Shown: positions 6,894 through 13,195 of the stretch, in pieces
How positions within the stretch are numbered: position 1 is the stretch's first letter
Layout: each line of letters starts with the position of its first letter
Origin: JBGAMH01 sp044222045
GTDB lineage: Bacteria; Eisenbacteria; RBG-16-71-46
Direction: 5' to 3'
Assembly (NCBI GenBank): GCA_044222045.1
Contig: JBGAOB010000072.1
Location: 1-16,955, forward strand
DNA length: 16,955 nt
Notes under the pieces: model-generated
What the model was told of the DNA's origin: nothing
What the model saw: only the letters and a program-made list of their open reading frames with translations
The model's database searches: none
Program-made: the position numbers and the translations under genes

Positions 6894-7340
6894 TCAGCGC
6901 CGGAGACCCAGCAGCAGGAACGCCGGCAGGATCCCGGTCATCGCCAGGTCCAGCACGAAGCCCGTCACGAGGCTTCCCGCGAAGAGCAGCACCGCGCCCA
7001 TGCCGACCCACGCGAAGCCGATCGCGCGCTCGTGCCGGCGGATGCCGGCCCTCGCGGCCAGGTAGACGAGCGGCAGCAGGGCGAGGAACACACCGCCGGC
7101 CACGAGCCCACCGACGAGCGACTGCATGGACTGCGGCGCGGCGCGCTGGATCTCACGCAGGATCACGAAACCCAAAGCGAGCAGGACCACCGAGGTGATG
7201 CCGAAGAGCGGCACCGGGCGCTCGGCACCGGGCGGCCGTGGTGCCTGCAGGCCGACGAAGGTGCGTAGTCGCGGGGCGACTCCCGCGAGCACGCGGCGCA
7301 GCCACTCCGAACGGGGCATCGAGGTGAGAGACGTGGGCAT
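6894..7340 (-). CDS. Small membrane protein, paralogue of the 4485-4934 product
   Basis: A 148-residue hypothetical protein. The cytosolic N-terminus contains WLRRVLAGVAPRLRTFVG, then come membrane segments LFGITSVVLLALGFVIL, SLVGGLVAGGVFLALLPLVYL and AIGFAWVGMGAVLLFAGSLVTGF, with a hydrophobic tail (about 128-146) that could be a fourth. RRHERAIGFAWVGMG (101-115) is the counterpart of RRERVIALAYLGAG in the other protein. The start ATG at 7340 has GGAGG at good spacing; the next in-frame Met is seven codons further on. The VOC gene lies 131 bp downstream on the same strand, without an obvious terminator between them. I recognise no named family. The likely place is the inner membrane; role unknown. 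Confidence 0.72.
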   Translation of the reverse strand: MPTSLTSMPRSEWLRRVLAGVAPRLRTFVGLQAPRPPGAERPVPLFGITSVVLLALGFVILREIQRAAPQSMQSLVGGLVAGGVFLALLPLVYLAARAGIRRHERAIGFAWVGMGAVLLFAGSLVTGFVLDLAMTGILPAFLLLGLRR

Positions 7341-7445
7341 GGGGCCTCCGCGCGCGCGCACCGTGCGAGCGCGATGGCGGAGTTGTCGGCACGTTCCGCC
7401 CCCGCCCTCTAGTCCTCTTCGCGGCTCGCCCGCGTGCGCGGACCG

Positions 7446-7506
7446 GGCGCCGACCAGCGTTGCGCCGTCACACGCCCGGCGCCGTTCAGCGTGGCGCCGT
7501 TCAGCG
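7446..7506. repeat. Degenerate 15-17 bp tandem repeat across the end of the cyclase-like gene
   Basis: GGCGCCGTTCAGCG occurs at 7478-7491 and again at 7493-7506 (period 15). A 12-of-14 match GGCGCCGACCAGCG is at 7446-7459, and a partial unit (GCGCCGTCA) near 7462-7470 falls between them. The gene's stop codon (7501-7503) lies inside the last unit. Confidence 0.6.
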
Positions 7507-8487
7507 CGGCCCCGCGGCCCAGTCCAGCACGCGGCGCGCGCGCAGCGTGATCCACCGGTTCGGCCGGCCCTCGCCCTCGTCGAGCTCGATCGGCAGCGGG
7601 CCCGGGTAGCGGGCCTCCAGCGACCAGCGGCCGTCGCCGTCACGCTTCGATTCGACGAGCGCGACCGCCTCGGCCGTGCGCTCGTCGGGGGCGAGCCCGG
7701 CGGCGCGCAGGTGGTCGAGCGCGCGCAGCGCGTCGTAGTGCCACCACGTCGGGAACGCGAAACGCGTCCACACGGCGCCCCCCTTGCGATCGCGCTCGAT
7801 CGGCTCGCCGGTGGAGCGCCGACGCAGCAGATGGCGCTCGAGCAGATAGTCCTCGCCGCGCCGACGCGCCGCCTCCACGTCGAGAGGATCCGCGGCGGAT
7901 CGCTGGTACTCGAGCAGCGCCTCGAGCACGCAGATCGTGGTGTTGAACGACGACCGCTTGGAGCCCCGCTCGGTGTCGCAGTTCCAGCCGCCGTCCGTCA
8001 GCTGCTCGCCGAGCAGCCGCTGCACGAGCCCGCGCACGTCCTGGCCGAAGTACGCGCCGACCATCGCGACCTGCGCGTTGATGCAGGGCTCGACCTCGCC
8101 CTCGAAGAACCGGTGGTGGTCGCACTCGGGCGGCGCGCAGCCCTGCCACGTGACCTGCTCGCGTACGCGTTCCACGGCGCGCCGTGCGGGCGCGGCGGCG
8201 GGATCGACACCCAGCTCGCGCAGCACCATCAGCGCGTGCATCGTGGAGTCCCATCCGCGGTTCCACGCGGCCCCGCCCCAGCGGCCGTCGGGAGCCTGCG
8301 CCGCGAGCAGCCGGGCGCCCAGGCCCTCGGTGGCGACTCGCGCACGCTCGGCGGCGACCCGATCCGCGGGCGCGTCGGTGAGATCGCGCAGCACCTGCCA
8401 GCGCAGCGCGGGATCGCCTTCGAGCAGCCACGACACGACGGGGCCGTCGGGCGTCGACGGCGGGTGCATTCCTTCGGGCATCGTCAT
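7501..8487 (-). CDS. Squalene-cyclase/prenyltransferase-fold (alpha-alpha toroid) protein
   Basis: A 328-residue protein with the repeat style of the terpenoid cyclase/prenyltransferase alpha-alpha barrel: QAPDGRWGGAAWNRGWDSTMHALMVLRELG, LTDGGWNCDTERGSKRSSFNTTICVLEALLEY, TWWHYDALRALDHLRAAG and KRDGDGRWSLEARYPG. There is no DXDD or DCTAE motif, so it is probably not an active squalene-hopene cyclase. Stand-alone proteins of this kind are common and mostly uncharacterised. CINAQV and HHRFFEGE in the middle are distinctive. No signal peptide is seen. The start ATG at 8487 has GGGAGGA about 9 nt upstream; a second ATG two codons later is possible. DUF2277 lies 73 bp upstream on the same strand. 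Confidence 0.85.
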   Translation of the reverse strand: MTMPEGMHPPSTPDGPVVSWLLEGDPALRWQVLRDLTDAPADRVAAERARVATEGLGARLLAAQAPDGRWGGAAWNRGWDSTMHALMVLRELGVDPAAAPARRAVERVREQVTWQGCAPPECDHHRFFEGEVEPCINAQVAMVGAYFGQDVRGLVQRLLGEQLTDGGWNCDTERGSKRSSFNTTICVLEALLEYQRSAADPLDVEAARRRGEDYLLERHLLRRRSTGEPIERDRKGGAVWTRFAFPTWWHYDALRALDHLRAAGLAPDERTAEAVALVESKRDGDGRWSLEARYPGPLPIELDEGEGRPNRWITLRARRVLDWAAGPR

Positions 8488-8560
8488 CGAGCGGGTTCCT
8501 CCCGTGAGGGGCGATGCCGACCGCGCGCGGAACTCCCCGGCGCCGTCGGCGGTCCCGGCG

Positions 8561-8845
8561 TCAGGCCTGCGGCTCGCCGCGCCCGAACCGCCGCGCACTG
8601 CGCTCGCGCGCCTTCGCCGCTTCCACTTCGCGGTTCCTGGGCGGCCCCGTGGCCACGAGCGCCGCGAGCAGCTCGCGCGACACGCGCGCGACCTCGTCCA
8701 CCGCGTGCGTGAACGCCGCCTCGTTCGCACGCGAGGGCTTCGTGGCGCCGCTCAACTTGCGTACGTACTGGAGCGCGGCCGCGCGCACCTCGTCGTCGGT
8801 CGCGGGCGGATCGAAGTGGTGCAGCGTGCGGATGTTGCGACACAT
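8561..8845 (-). CDS. DUF2277 domain-containing protein
   Basis: A 94-residue protein that matches the family along its whole length: MCRNIRTLHHFDPPATDDEVRAAALQYVRKLSG, KPSRANEAAFTHAVDEVA and PPRNREVEAAKARERSARRFG. DUF2277 is a small, conserved cytosolic family with no established role. The start ATG at 8845 has GAGGAG 7 nt upstream, overlapping the TGA of the DUF486 gene as TGAGGAG, so the two are translationally linked with a 10-bp gap. Family call firm. Confidence 0.92.
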   Translation of the reverse strand: MCRNIRTLHHFDPPATDDEVRAAALQYVRKLSGATKPSRANEAAFTHAVDEVARVSRELLAALVATGPPRNREVEAAKARERSARRFGRGEPQA

Positions 8846-8855
8846 GGCGCGCTCC

Positions 8856-9212
8856 TCAGGGTCGCGGCGTCGCGCCGCGGAAGACGAACCACACGGCGCC
8901 CATCATGCACAGGGCGGCCCACAGGAAGTCCAGCCGCGGGCGCTCCTTCAGGAACAGCACGGCGAACGGCACGAACACCGACAGCGTGATCGCCTCCTGC
9001 AGGATCTTCAGCTGCGACACGCTCATGACCCGGTGACCGATGCGGTTGGCGGGCACCTGCAGCAGGTACTCGAACAGCGCGATCCCCCACGACACGAGCG
9101 CCGCCACGACCCACGGCTTGTCGCGCATGTTGCGAAGGTGGCCGTACCACGCCACGGTCATGAACACGTTGCTCATCGCCAGCAGCAGCACGGTGGTGAC
9201 TTCGGCGCGCAT
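8856..9212 (-). CDS. DMT-superfamily DUF486 small membrane protein
   Basis: A 117-residue four-helix inner-membrane protein. Family signatures are FMTVAWYGHL near residues 17-26, VSWGIALFEYLLQVPANRIGH in the middle, and QLKILQEAITLSVFVPFAVLFLKE. DUF486 belongs to the drug/metabolite transporter superfamily and is usually of this length; its substrate is unknown. The start ATG at 9212 precedes the first helix and has GGGGAG at plus-strand 9219-9224. An upstream in-frame ATG at 9293 would add an Arg-rich stretch and run through the mdh terminator hairpin, so it is rejected. It is followed by DUF2277, with the SD of that gene on this stop codon. Confidence 0.92.
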   Translation of the reverse strand: MRAEVTTVLLLAMSNVFMTVAWYGHLRNMRDKPWVVAALVSWGIALFEYLLQVPANRIGHRVMSVSQLKILQEAITLSVFVPFAVLFLKERPRLDFLWAALCMMGAVWFVFRGATPRP

Positions 9213-9230
9213 CCGTGGCTCCCCGGGTCC

Positions 9231-9274
9231 GGTGAACGAAACGCGCCGCGTCCGTGGTTCCCGAACGCGGCGCG
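9231..9274 (-). terminator. Intrinsic-terminator-like hairpin after mdh
   Basis: Arms CGCGCCGCGT (9242-9251) and ACGCGGCGCG (9265-9274) pair perfectly over 10 bp with a 13-nt loop. On the minus strand the stem is followed by TTTCGTTCACC, a short U-rich tail. It lies 35 bp after the mdh stop and 17 nt before the SD of the DUF486 gene. Confidence 0.65.
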
Positions 9275-9309
9275 CATGGGATGCCGGCGGCACGCGGCCG
9301 CCGGGCGCT

Positions 9310-10242
9310 TCAGCCCTTCAGCTCCTTGATCATGTCCGCGACGTCGTTCGCCGACTTGTGCAGCGCGGCGCGGTCGGCGTCCTCGAGCTTCAGCTCCACG
9401 ATCTTCTCGACGCCCTTGCCGCCCAGCATCACGGGCACGCCGCAGAACATGCCGTGGAGGCCGTACTCGCCCTCCAGCATCACGCTGCACGGCACCAGGC
9501 GCTTCTGGTCGGTGAGGATCGCCTCCACCATTTCGACCGCGCTCATCGCCGGGGCGTAGTAGGCCGAGCCGGTCTTGAGCAGCTTCACGATCTCGGCGCC
9601 GCCGTCGCGCGTGCGCTGGATGATCTGCGCCAGGCGGTCGGCCGGGATCAGCTCGGTGATCGCGATGCCCGACACGGTCGTGTAACGCGGCAGCGGCACC
9701 ATGGAATCGCCGTGGCCACCGAGCACCATCGCCTGCACGTCGGCGGCGCTCACGTTGAGCTCCATGCCGAGGAACGCGCGGAAGCGCGCGGAGTCGAGGA
9801 TGCCCGCCATGCCCAGCACGCGGTGCTTCGGGAAGCCCGTGGTGTGCCAGAACAGCCACGCCATCACGTCGAGCGGGTTCGTGACCACGACCACGTAGGC
9901 ATTCGGCGCGTGCTGCTTCACGGCCTCGGCGGCGGGCTTGATGATGTCGGCGTTCGCCTTGAGCAGGTCGCTGCGCGACATGCCCGGCTTGCGCGGGAAG
10001 CCGGCGGTCATCACCACCACGTCGCAGCCCTTCACGGCGGCGAGATCGGTGGCGCCTTCGATGCGGCCGCCCTTGTGCCACACGGGCGCCGCCTGCTGCA
10101 TGTCGAGCGCCTTGCCCTGCGGCATGCCGTCCATCTCGGGACGGTCGATCAGCACCACATCGGCCAGCCCGCGCTCGGCGATGTACAGCGCGGCGCTCGC
10201 ACCCACGTTACCGGCGCCGATCACGGCCACTTTGTTCTTCAC
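9310..10242 (-). CDS. mdh: Malate dehydrogenase (lactate-dehydrogenase-like type)
   Basis: A 310-residue NAD-dependent enzyme interconverting malate and oxaloacetate in the citric acid cycle, cytosolic, probably tetrameric as in LDH-like MDHs. Visible residues are the NAD loop GAGNVG (9-14), D33 after strand 2 (NAD preference), the Arg-bearing loop GFPRKPGMSR (81-90: R84 and R90) that selects dicarboxylates, N122 in TNPLDV, D150 and R153 in GILDSARF, and the catalytic H177 in GGHGDSMVP. Full family length. The start codon is GTG at 10242-10240 with a strong AGGAGG (plus-strand 10248-10253). Terminator-like hairpins lie on both sides. No separate promoter is evident in the 84-bp gap to rpmA, so it may depend on read-through or on a promoter inside rpmA. 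Confidence 0.97.
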   Translation of the reverse strand: MKNKVAVIGAGNVGASAALYIAERGLADVVLIDRPEMDGMPQGKALDMQQAAPVWHKGGRIEGATDLAAVKGCDVVVMTAGFPRKPGMSRSDLLKANADIIKPAAEAVKQHAPNAYVVVVTNPLDVMAWLFWHTTGFPKHRVLGMAGILDSARFRAFLGMELNVSAADVQAMVLGGHGDSMVPLPRYTTVSGIAITELIPADRLAQIIQRTRDGGAEIVKLLKTGSAYYAPAMSAVEMVEAILTDQKRLVPCSVMLEGEYGLHGMFCGVPVMLGGKGVEKIVELKLEDADRAALHKSANDVADMIKELKG

Positions 10243-10255
10243 GGCTCCCTCCTGG

Positions 10256-10299
10256 AAGTGAAAGACGAAGCCGCCACAGGCCGAGGGGCCGGTGGCGGC
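10256..10299 (-). terminator. Intrinsic-terminator-like hairpin after rpmA
   Basis: GCCGCCAC (10270-10277) pairs with GTGGCGGC (10292-10299). After an A/G mismatch, GGCC pairs with GGCC around a GAGG loop. On the minus strand the stem is followed by TTCGTCTTTCACTT, a U-rich tail. The SD of mdh starts only 16 nt beyond the stem base. Confidence 0.65.
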
Positions 10300-10326
10300 G
10301 TCTGGAAAGACTGGGTGCTGCGCCCG

Positions 10327-10599
10327 TCAGTTGGCGGACGGCGCCGTCTCCGGCTTCACATGGACCTTCTTGCGGCTGCGGCCGTAGCGCGTGAACTCCA
10401 CGTGCCCGTCCACGAGCGCGAACAGCGTGTCGTCGCCGCCGCGTCCCACGTTGAGGCCCGGGTGGATCACGGTGCCGCGCTGGCGGACCAGGATCATGCC
10501 GGCCGTGACGCGCTCACCACCGAAACGCTTGACGCCGAGCCGCTGCGCATTGGAGTCGCGGCCGTTCTTGGTGCTGGACTGACCTTTTTTGTGAGCCAT
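10327..10599 (-). CDS. rpmA: 50S ribosomal protein L27
   Basis: A 90-residue ribosomal protein reaching toward the peptidyl-transferase centre. It starts with the canonical MAHKKGQSSTKNGRDSNAQRLG and continues with VTAGMILVRQRGTVIHPGLNVGRGGDDTLFAL, all typical of bacterial L27, with no Firmicutes-type N-terminal pre-sequence. The start ATG at 10599 has AAGGAG 7 nt upstream, and this SD overlaps the TAA stop of rplU, so the two are tightly co-translated. In many genomes obg follows rpmA; here a terminator-like hairpin and mdh follow instead. Confidence 0.98.
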   Translation of the reverse strand: MAHKKGQSSTKNGRDSNAQRLGVKRFGGERVTAGMILVRQRGTVIHPGLNVGRGGDDTLFALVDGHVEFTRYGRSRKKVHVKPETAPSAN

Positions 10600-10609
10600 G
10601 ACTCGCTCC

Positions 10610-10921
10610 TTACGCCGTGATCGCGGTCACGCGCAGGCGCGTGAGCTCGTCGCGATAACCCTTGCGACGGCGATAGTCGTGCCGACGCTTGTACTTGAAG
10701 ATGCGGACTTTCGGGCCGCGCAGGTGCTCGACGATCTCGACCGCGACCGAAGCGCCCTTCACGGTGGGCTGCCCCACCGAGATCTTGTCGCCGTTGCCCA
10801 CCAGAAGCACCTGGTCGAACGTGACCTTGGCGCCGGGCTCGCCGGACATGAGAGGCACTTCGAGCACCAGGTCCGGCGACACCTTCTGCTGGACACCGTT
10901 GATGTTGACGATGGCGTACAT
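10610..10921 (-). CDS. rplU: 50S ribosomal protein L21
   Basis: A 103-residue 23S rRNA-binding protein of the large subunit, full length. Hallmarks are MYAIVNINGVQQKV, VLLVGNGDKISVGQP, KGASVAVEIVEH and the basic signature KVRIFKYKRRHDYRRRKGYRDELTRLRV. The start ATG at 10921 has AGGGAG 9 nt upstream. It is the first gene of an rplU-rpmA operon driven by the promoter at 11051-11080, with a leader of about 120 nt. Leaders of r-protein operons are often sites of autoregulation. Confidence 0.98.
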   Translation of the reverse strand: MYAIVNINGVQQKVSPDLVLEVPLMSGEPGAKVTFDQVLLVGNGDKISVGQPTVKGASVAVEIVEHLRGPKVRIFKYKRRHDYRRRKGYRDELTRLRVTAITA

Positions 10922-11044
10922 GACGGATGGACTCCCTGGAGACCGTGGACTCGCCGCCCCGGCGCTGCCCCGGACAAGTCGTTGCCCCGATGGGCGCGCG
11001 GACGGCCCAGCGGTCTCGACAGACCTCTGGGATGGTCACGAAGG
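10922..11044 (-). ncRNA. Structured 5' leader of rplU-rpmA (candidate L21 leader)
   Basis: The inferred start of transcription is near 11044, giving a leader of about 123 nt. Close to its 5' end is the hairpin 11006-11031: CCCAG pairs with CTGGG, and after one A/G mismatch GGTCT pairs with AGACC around a GTCG loop. The rest is GC-rich and may form a second fold before the SD. L21 leaders are known RNA elements in other bacteria; identity with them cannot be judged by eye. Regulation by L21 is inference. Confidence 0.45.
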
Positions 11045-11050
11045 CCGGAG

Positions 11051-11080
11051 TTTGTAACACGCTCTCCGAAAAGGTGTCAA
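11051..11080 (-). promoter_or_regulatory. Sigma-70-type promoter of rplU-rpmA
   Basis: On the minus strand, TTGACA (11080-11075), an 18-bp spacer and TACAAA (11056-11051), with TGT before the -10 giving an extended -10 element. It is the best consensus promoter in the window and faces the ribosomal protein operon. Confidence 0.75.
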
Positions 11081-11175
11081 TCGTCGGGCCGGGCCGCCCT
11101 CACGGCGTAGCCCGGTGGCGCCCGCTGCCCCGGGGGGGCCGGGAGCCCGACGGGGTCCCGCCGGGGCGGTCGGCC

Positions 11176-11544
11176 TCAGCGCGGGGAGAGCCGGCGCAGG
11201 CTGGTCAGCACGACCCGGCTGCCCTGCCGCTCGCCCGTTGCGATCACCCGGTCGCCCACCACGAGCGTGCTGACCAGAGCGTGCAACTGGAGGTCGGGCT
11301 GATCGTTGGCCCCGATCATCCGGAGGCTTCCGAGGGAGAAGACCTGGTCGGCCCCGCGGGTCGCGGTCACCGTCAGGTCGACCCCGCCGTCGGCCGGTCG
11401 CATGTCCACGATCGACGTCACCACACCCGTGACGCGCTCGAGCGTGATCGTGGGCGCCGTGGCCGGGGCCTTCGAGCAGCCGGCCGACAGGCCGACCAGG
11501 GCGGTGCATCCGAGAGCGAGGACGAGGCCGCGAAGCGATCGCAT
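11176..11544 (-). CDS. Small lipoprotein, function unknown
   Basis: A 122-residue protein. A signal peptide (about 1-22: MRSLRGLVLALGCTALVGLSAG) ends in a lipobox-like SAGC, so C23 is the probable lipidated residue. The rest is a small beta-rich domain: ITLERVTGVVTSIVDMRP, VDLTVTATRGADQVFSLGSL and LVVGDRVIATGERQGSRVVLTSL, the last resembling OB-like folds. No named family is recognised. The start ATG at 11544 has GGAGGA at plus-strand 11553-11558. The gene is divergent from another lipoprotein gene at 11732 and ends 96 bp before the rplU promoter. It is exported and probably membrane-anchored. Confidence 0.8.
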   Translation of the reverse strand: MRSLRGLVLALGCTALVGLSAGCSKAPATAPTITLERVTGVVTSIVDMRPADGGVDLTVTATRGADQVFSLGSLRMIGANDQPDLQLHALVSTLVVGDRVIATGERQGSRVVLTSLRRLSPR

Positions 11545-11599
11545 GGGGTAATCCTCCGAAAACGTCCACCCGGTCGAGGTCGGTGACGCCCGTGGGGCG

Positions 11600-11605
11600 A
11601 GCCTA
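11600..11605 (-). promoter_or_regulatory. Possible extended -10 element for the 11544 lipoprotein gene
   Basis: On the minus strand, TGC followed by TAGGCT (TAnnnT core with TGn extension), about 55 nt before the ATG. No clear -35 is seen. Confidence 0.35.
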
Positions 11606-11675
11606 GCATTCGCGCCCGGCGGCAGGCCCGCGAAAAGTGCCACCCACCGCCCTTCCGCCCCCCGGCCCCGCGCGG

Positions 11676-11681
11676 TAGCGT
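11676..11681 (+). promoter_or_regulatory. Possible -10 element for the 11732 lipoprotein gene
   Basis: TAGCGT (TAnnnT core) lies about 50 nt before the ATG at 11732, facing away from the minus-strand element near 11600. Weak on its own; no -35 is seen. Confidence 0.22.
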
Positions 11682-11731
11682 GCGCCCCGATCGCACGCTT
11701 CCCGACCTTCCTCCCATTGCAGGGACCCATC

Positions 11732-12328
11732 ATGCGTCCGTTTCCCGTCCTGCCGTTGCGGCCGCCCATCCTGCTGGCCGCGCTGGGCCTGACGCTCACC
11801 TGCTGCGCGTCCACCGGGCCGGGCCCCGGCGCCGCGGCGCCTGCTTCGTCCGCGCCGGCGGTGTCGCGCGCGGCGGAGTCGCCGGCGTACATCGGCGTGC
11901 CGCTGATCCTGGACCGCTCCGACCTGGCGCTCGGCACCACGGTGCAGTTCACGCGGCTGCCGAACGCGGCGGACTTCAACGACCTCCAGTACACGTACGG
12001 CCTGTCCAAGGTCGTGATCTCGCTGCCCGAGTGGCCCGAGGGATTCGAAGCGGTCGAGTCGTTGAACCATCGCCCGGTGGACCTGGACCTGATCGTGATC
12101 CTGCCCGGCTGGCCTCCCACGCGCAGCGCGGCCGAGGCGTGGAACATGGTGAACGGGCCGCTGCGGCTGGTCGTGCTCGCCGGCGGCGCGCCGCCCACGC
12201 GCGGCATGGTCGACGACCTCAACGCGATGCGTTCGCTCGAGCGCGTGATCGTGCAGACGGACCGGCCGTCGCGAAGCGGGCTCGAGCGGCTGCAGCGCCC
12301 GTTGTCGTTCCGGCGCATCGTCCCGTGA
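11732..12328 (+). CDS. Putative lipoprotein, function unknown
   Basis: A 198-residue protein. The N-terminus MRPFPVLPLRPPILLAALG leads into LTLTCCASTG, a lipobox-like end with an unusual Cys at -1. An Ala/Pro/Ser-rich linker follows (about 30-50), then a mixed alpha/beta domain with GVPLILDRSDLALGTTVQF, VVISLPEWPEGFEAVESL, LDLIVILPGW and LRLVVLAGGAPPTRGMVDDL. No family is recognised. The start ATG at 11732 has AGGGA 6 nt upstream; a TTG five codons earlier is possible but less likely. The stop TGA overlaps the GTG of the methyltransferase gene as GTGA, so the two are co-translated. Confidence 0.75.
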   Translation: MRPFPVLPLRPPILLAALGLTLTCCASTGPGPGAAAPASSAPAVSRAAESPAYIGVPLILDRSDLALGTTVQFTRLPNAADFNDLQYTYGLSKVVISLPEWPEGFEAVESLNHRPVDLDLIVILPGWPPTRSAAEAWNMVNGPLRLVVLAGGAPPTRGMVDDLNAMRSLERVIVQTDRPSRSGLERLQRPLSFRRIVP

Positions 12329-13110
12329 GCGCCGACGACACCGCACGCCCCGATGCCGCCGATCCCGTGGCCCGGCTCGCCCCGTGGTGGGACCGGCTGG
12401 AGGCGCGCCATCTCTCCGCGCTCACGTTCACCGAGGTGCGGCGTGCGCTCGAGGCGCTGTCGGGCGTGTACGTGGAACGGCGCGACCGCCTGGCGCGCGG
12501 CGCCGACCTCGACACCGCCGGCAAGCGCGCGGCGTTCGCGCTCTTCTACGGGGCGCTCCACTTCGCCACTGCGGCACACGTGGCGCGCGAACTCCTGCGC
12601 GAAGCGAGGGCGCCCGAGCGCGTGGTCGACCTCGGTTGCGGCACGGGCGTGGTCGGCGCGGCCGTCGCGCTGGCGTTCGAACCGCCCGCGGCGGTCGAAG
12701 GCGTGGACCGCAGCCGCTGGGCGCTGGAGGAGGCGCGCTGGAACTGGGAGGCGCTCGGCCTGACCGGCCGCGCGCGCGCCGGCGACTTCGCGCGGCAGCG
12801 CTTCGCGGCCGCCGGCGCGCTGGTGACGCTGGGCTGGGCGGTGAACGAACTGGACGATCGCGCGCGCGCCGGGCTGCTCGACTCGATCGCGCGCTGGCGG
12901 CGCGAAGGCGCGGGCGTGCTCGTGGTGGAGCCCATCGCGCGGCGGCTGTCGCCGTGGTGGGACGAGTGGGCGGACGTGTTCGCGGGCTGGGGCGGCCGCG
13001 CCGACGAGTGGCGCTTCGCCGCCGAATTGCCGGAACGGTGGCGCCTGATGGACCGCGCCGCCGGCATGGACCATCGCGAACTCACCGCGCGCACGCTCTG
13101 GGCGGGCTGA
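12325..13110 (+). CDS. Class I SAM-dependent methyltransferase, distantly Rsm22-like
   Basis: A 261-residue protein. Motif I is VVDLGCGTGVVGAA (100-113), followed by VEGVDRSRWALEEARWNW as the acidic-strand region and then GALVTLGWAVNELDD. Before the Rossmann domain is a helical N-terminus with LEALSGVYVERRDRL and KRAAFALFYGALHFATAAHV, resembling the YxxRR...AY..Y pattern of Rsm22-type ribosomal methyltransferases. The cysteines expected of an Rsm22 iron-sulfur site are absent, so this is only a distant likeness. The GTG start at 12325 overlaps the upstream stop. The substrate is unknown; rRNA or a small molecule are both possible. It converges on the large secreted protein gene, with an 85-bp gap rich in inverted repeats. 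Confidence 0.85.
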   Translation: MSADDTARPDAADPVARLAPWWDRLEARHLSALTFTEVRRALEALSGVYVERRDRLARGADLDTAGKRAAFALFYGALHFATAAHVARELLREARAPERVVDLGCGTGVVGAAVALAFEPPAAVEGVDRSRWALEEARWNWEALGLTGRARAGDFARQRFAAAGALVTLGWAVNELDDRARAGLLDSIARWRREGAGVLVVEPIARRLSPWWDEWADVFAGWGGRADEWRFAAELPERWRLMDRAAGMDHRELTARTLWAG

Positions 13111-13118
13111 GGCCTCGA

Positions 13119-13184
13119 GCCCGCGACGAGGCGGGCGTGCGGTCGATGCGCATCGCGGCGGTTCCGGGATCCCGGTCCCGCCGC
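13119..13184. terminator. Cluster of three inverted repeats between convergent genes
   Basis: First, GCCCGC/GCGGGC (13119-13136, 6-bp stem, 6-nt loop). Second, the palindrome CGATGCGCATCG (13144-13155). Third, GCGGCGG/CCGCCGC (13155-13161 and 13178-13184), enclosing the inner palindrome CCGGGATCCCGG across a small internal loop. The symmetric structures can fold in both transcripts. No U tract follows on either strand, so this is a likely but non-canonical bidirectional terminator. Confidence 0.45.
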
Positions 13185-13195
13185 CCTGCTCCGTC

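Noticed and set aside
11127..11139. GCCCC/GGGGC hairpin after the minus-strand lipoprotein gene
   Set aside because: Its 3-nt loop and pure G/C run with no U tail are expected by chance in this very GC-rich gap; not listed as a terminator.
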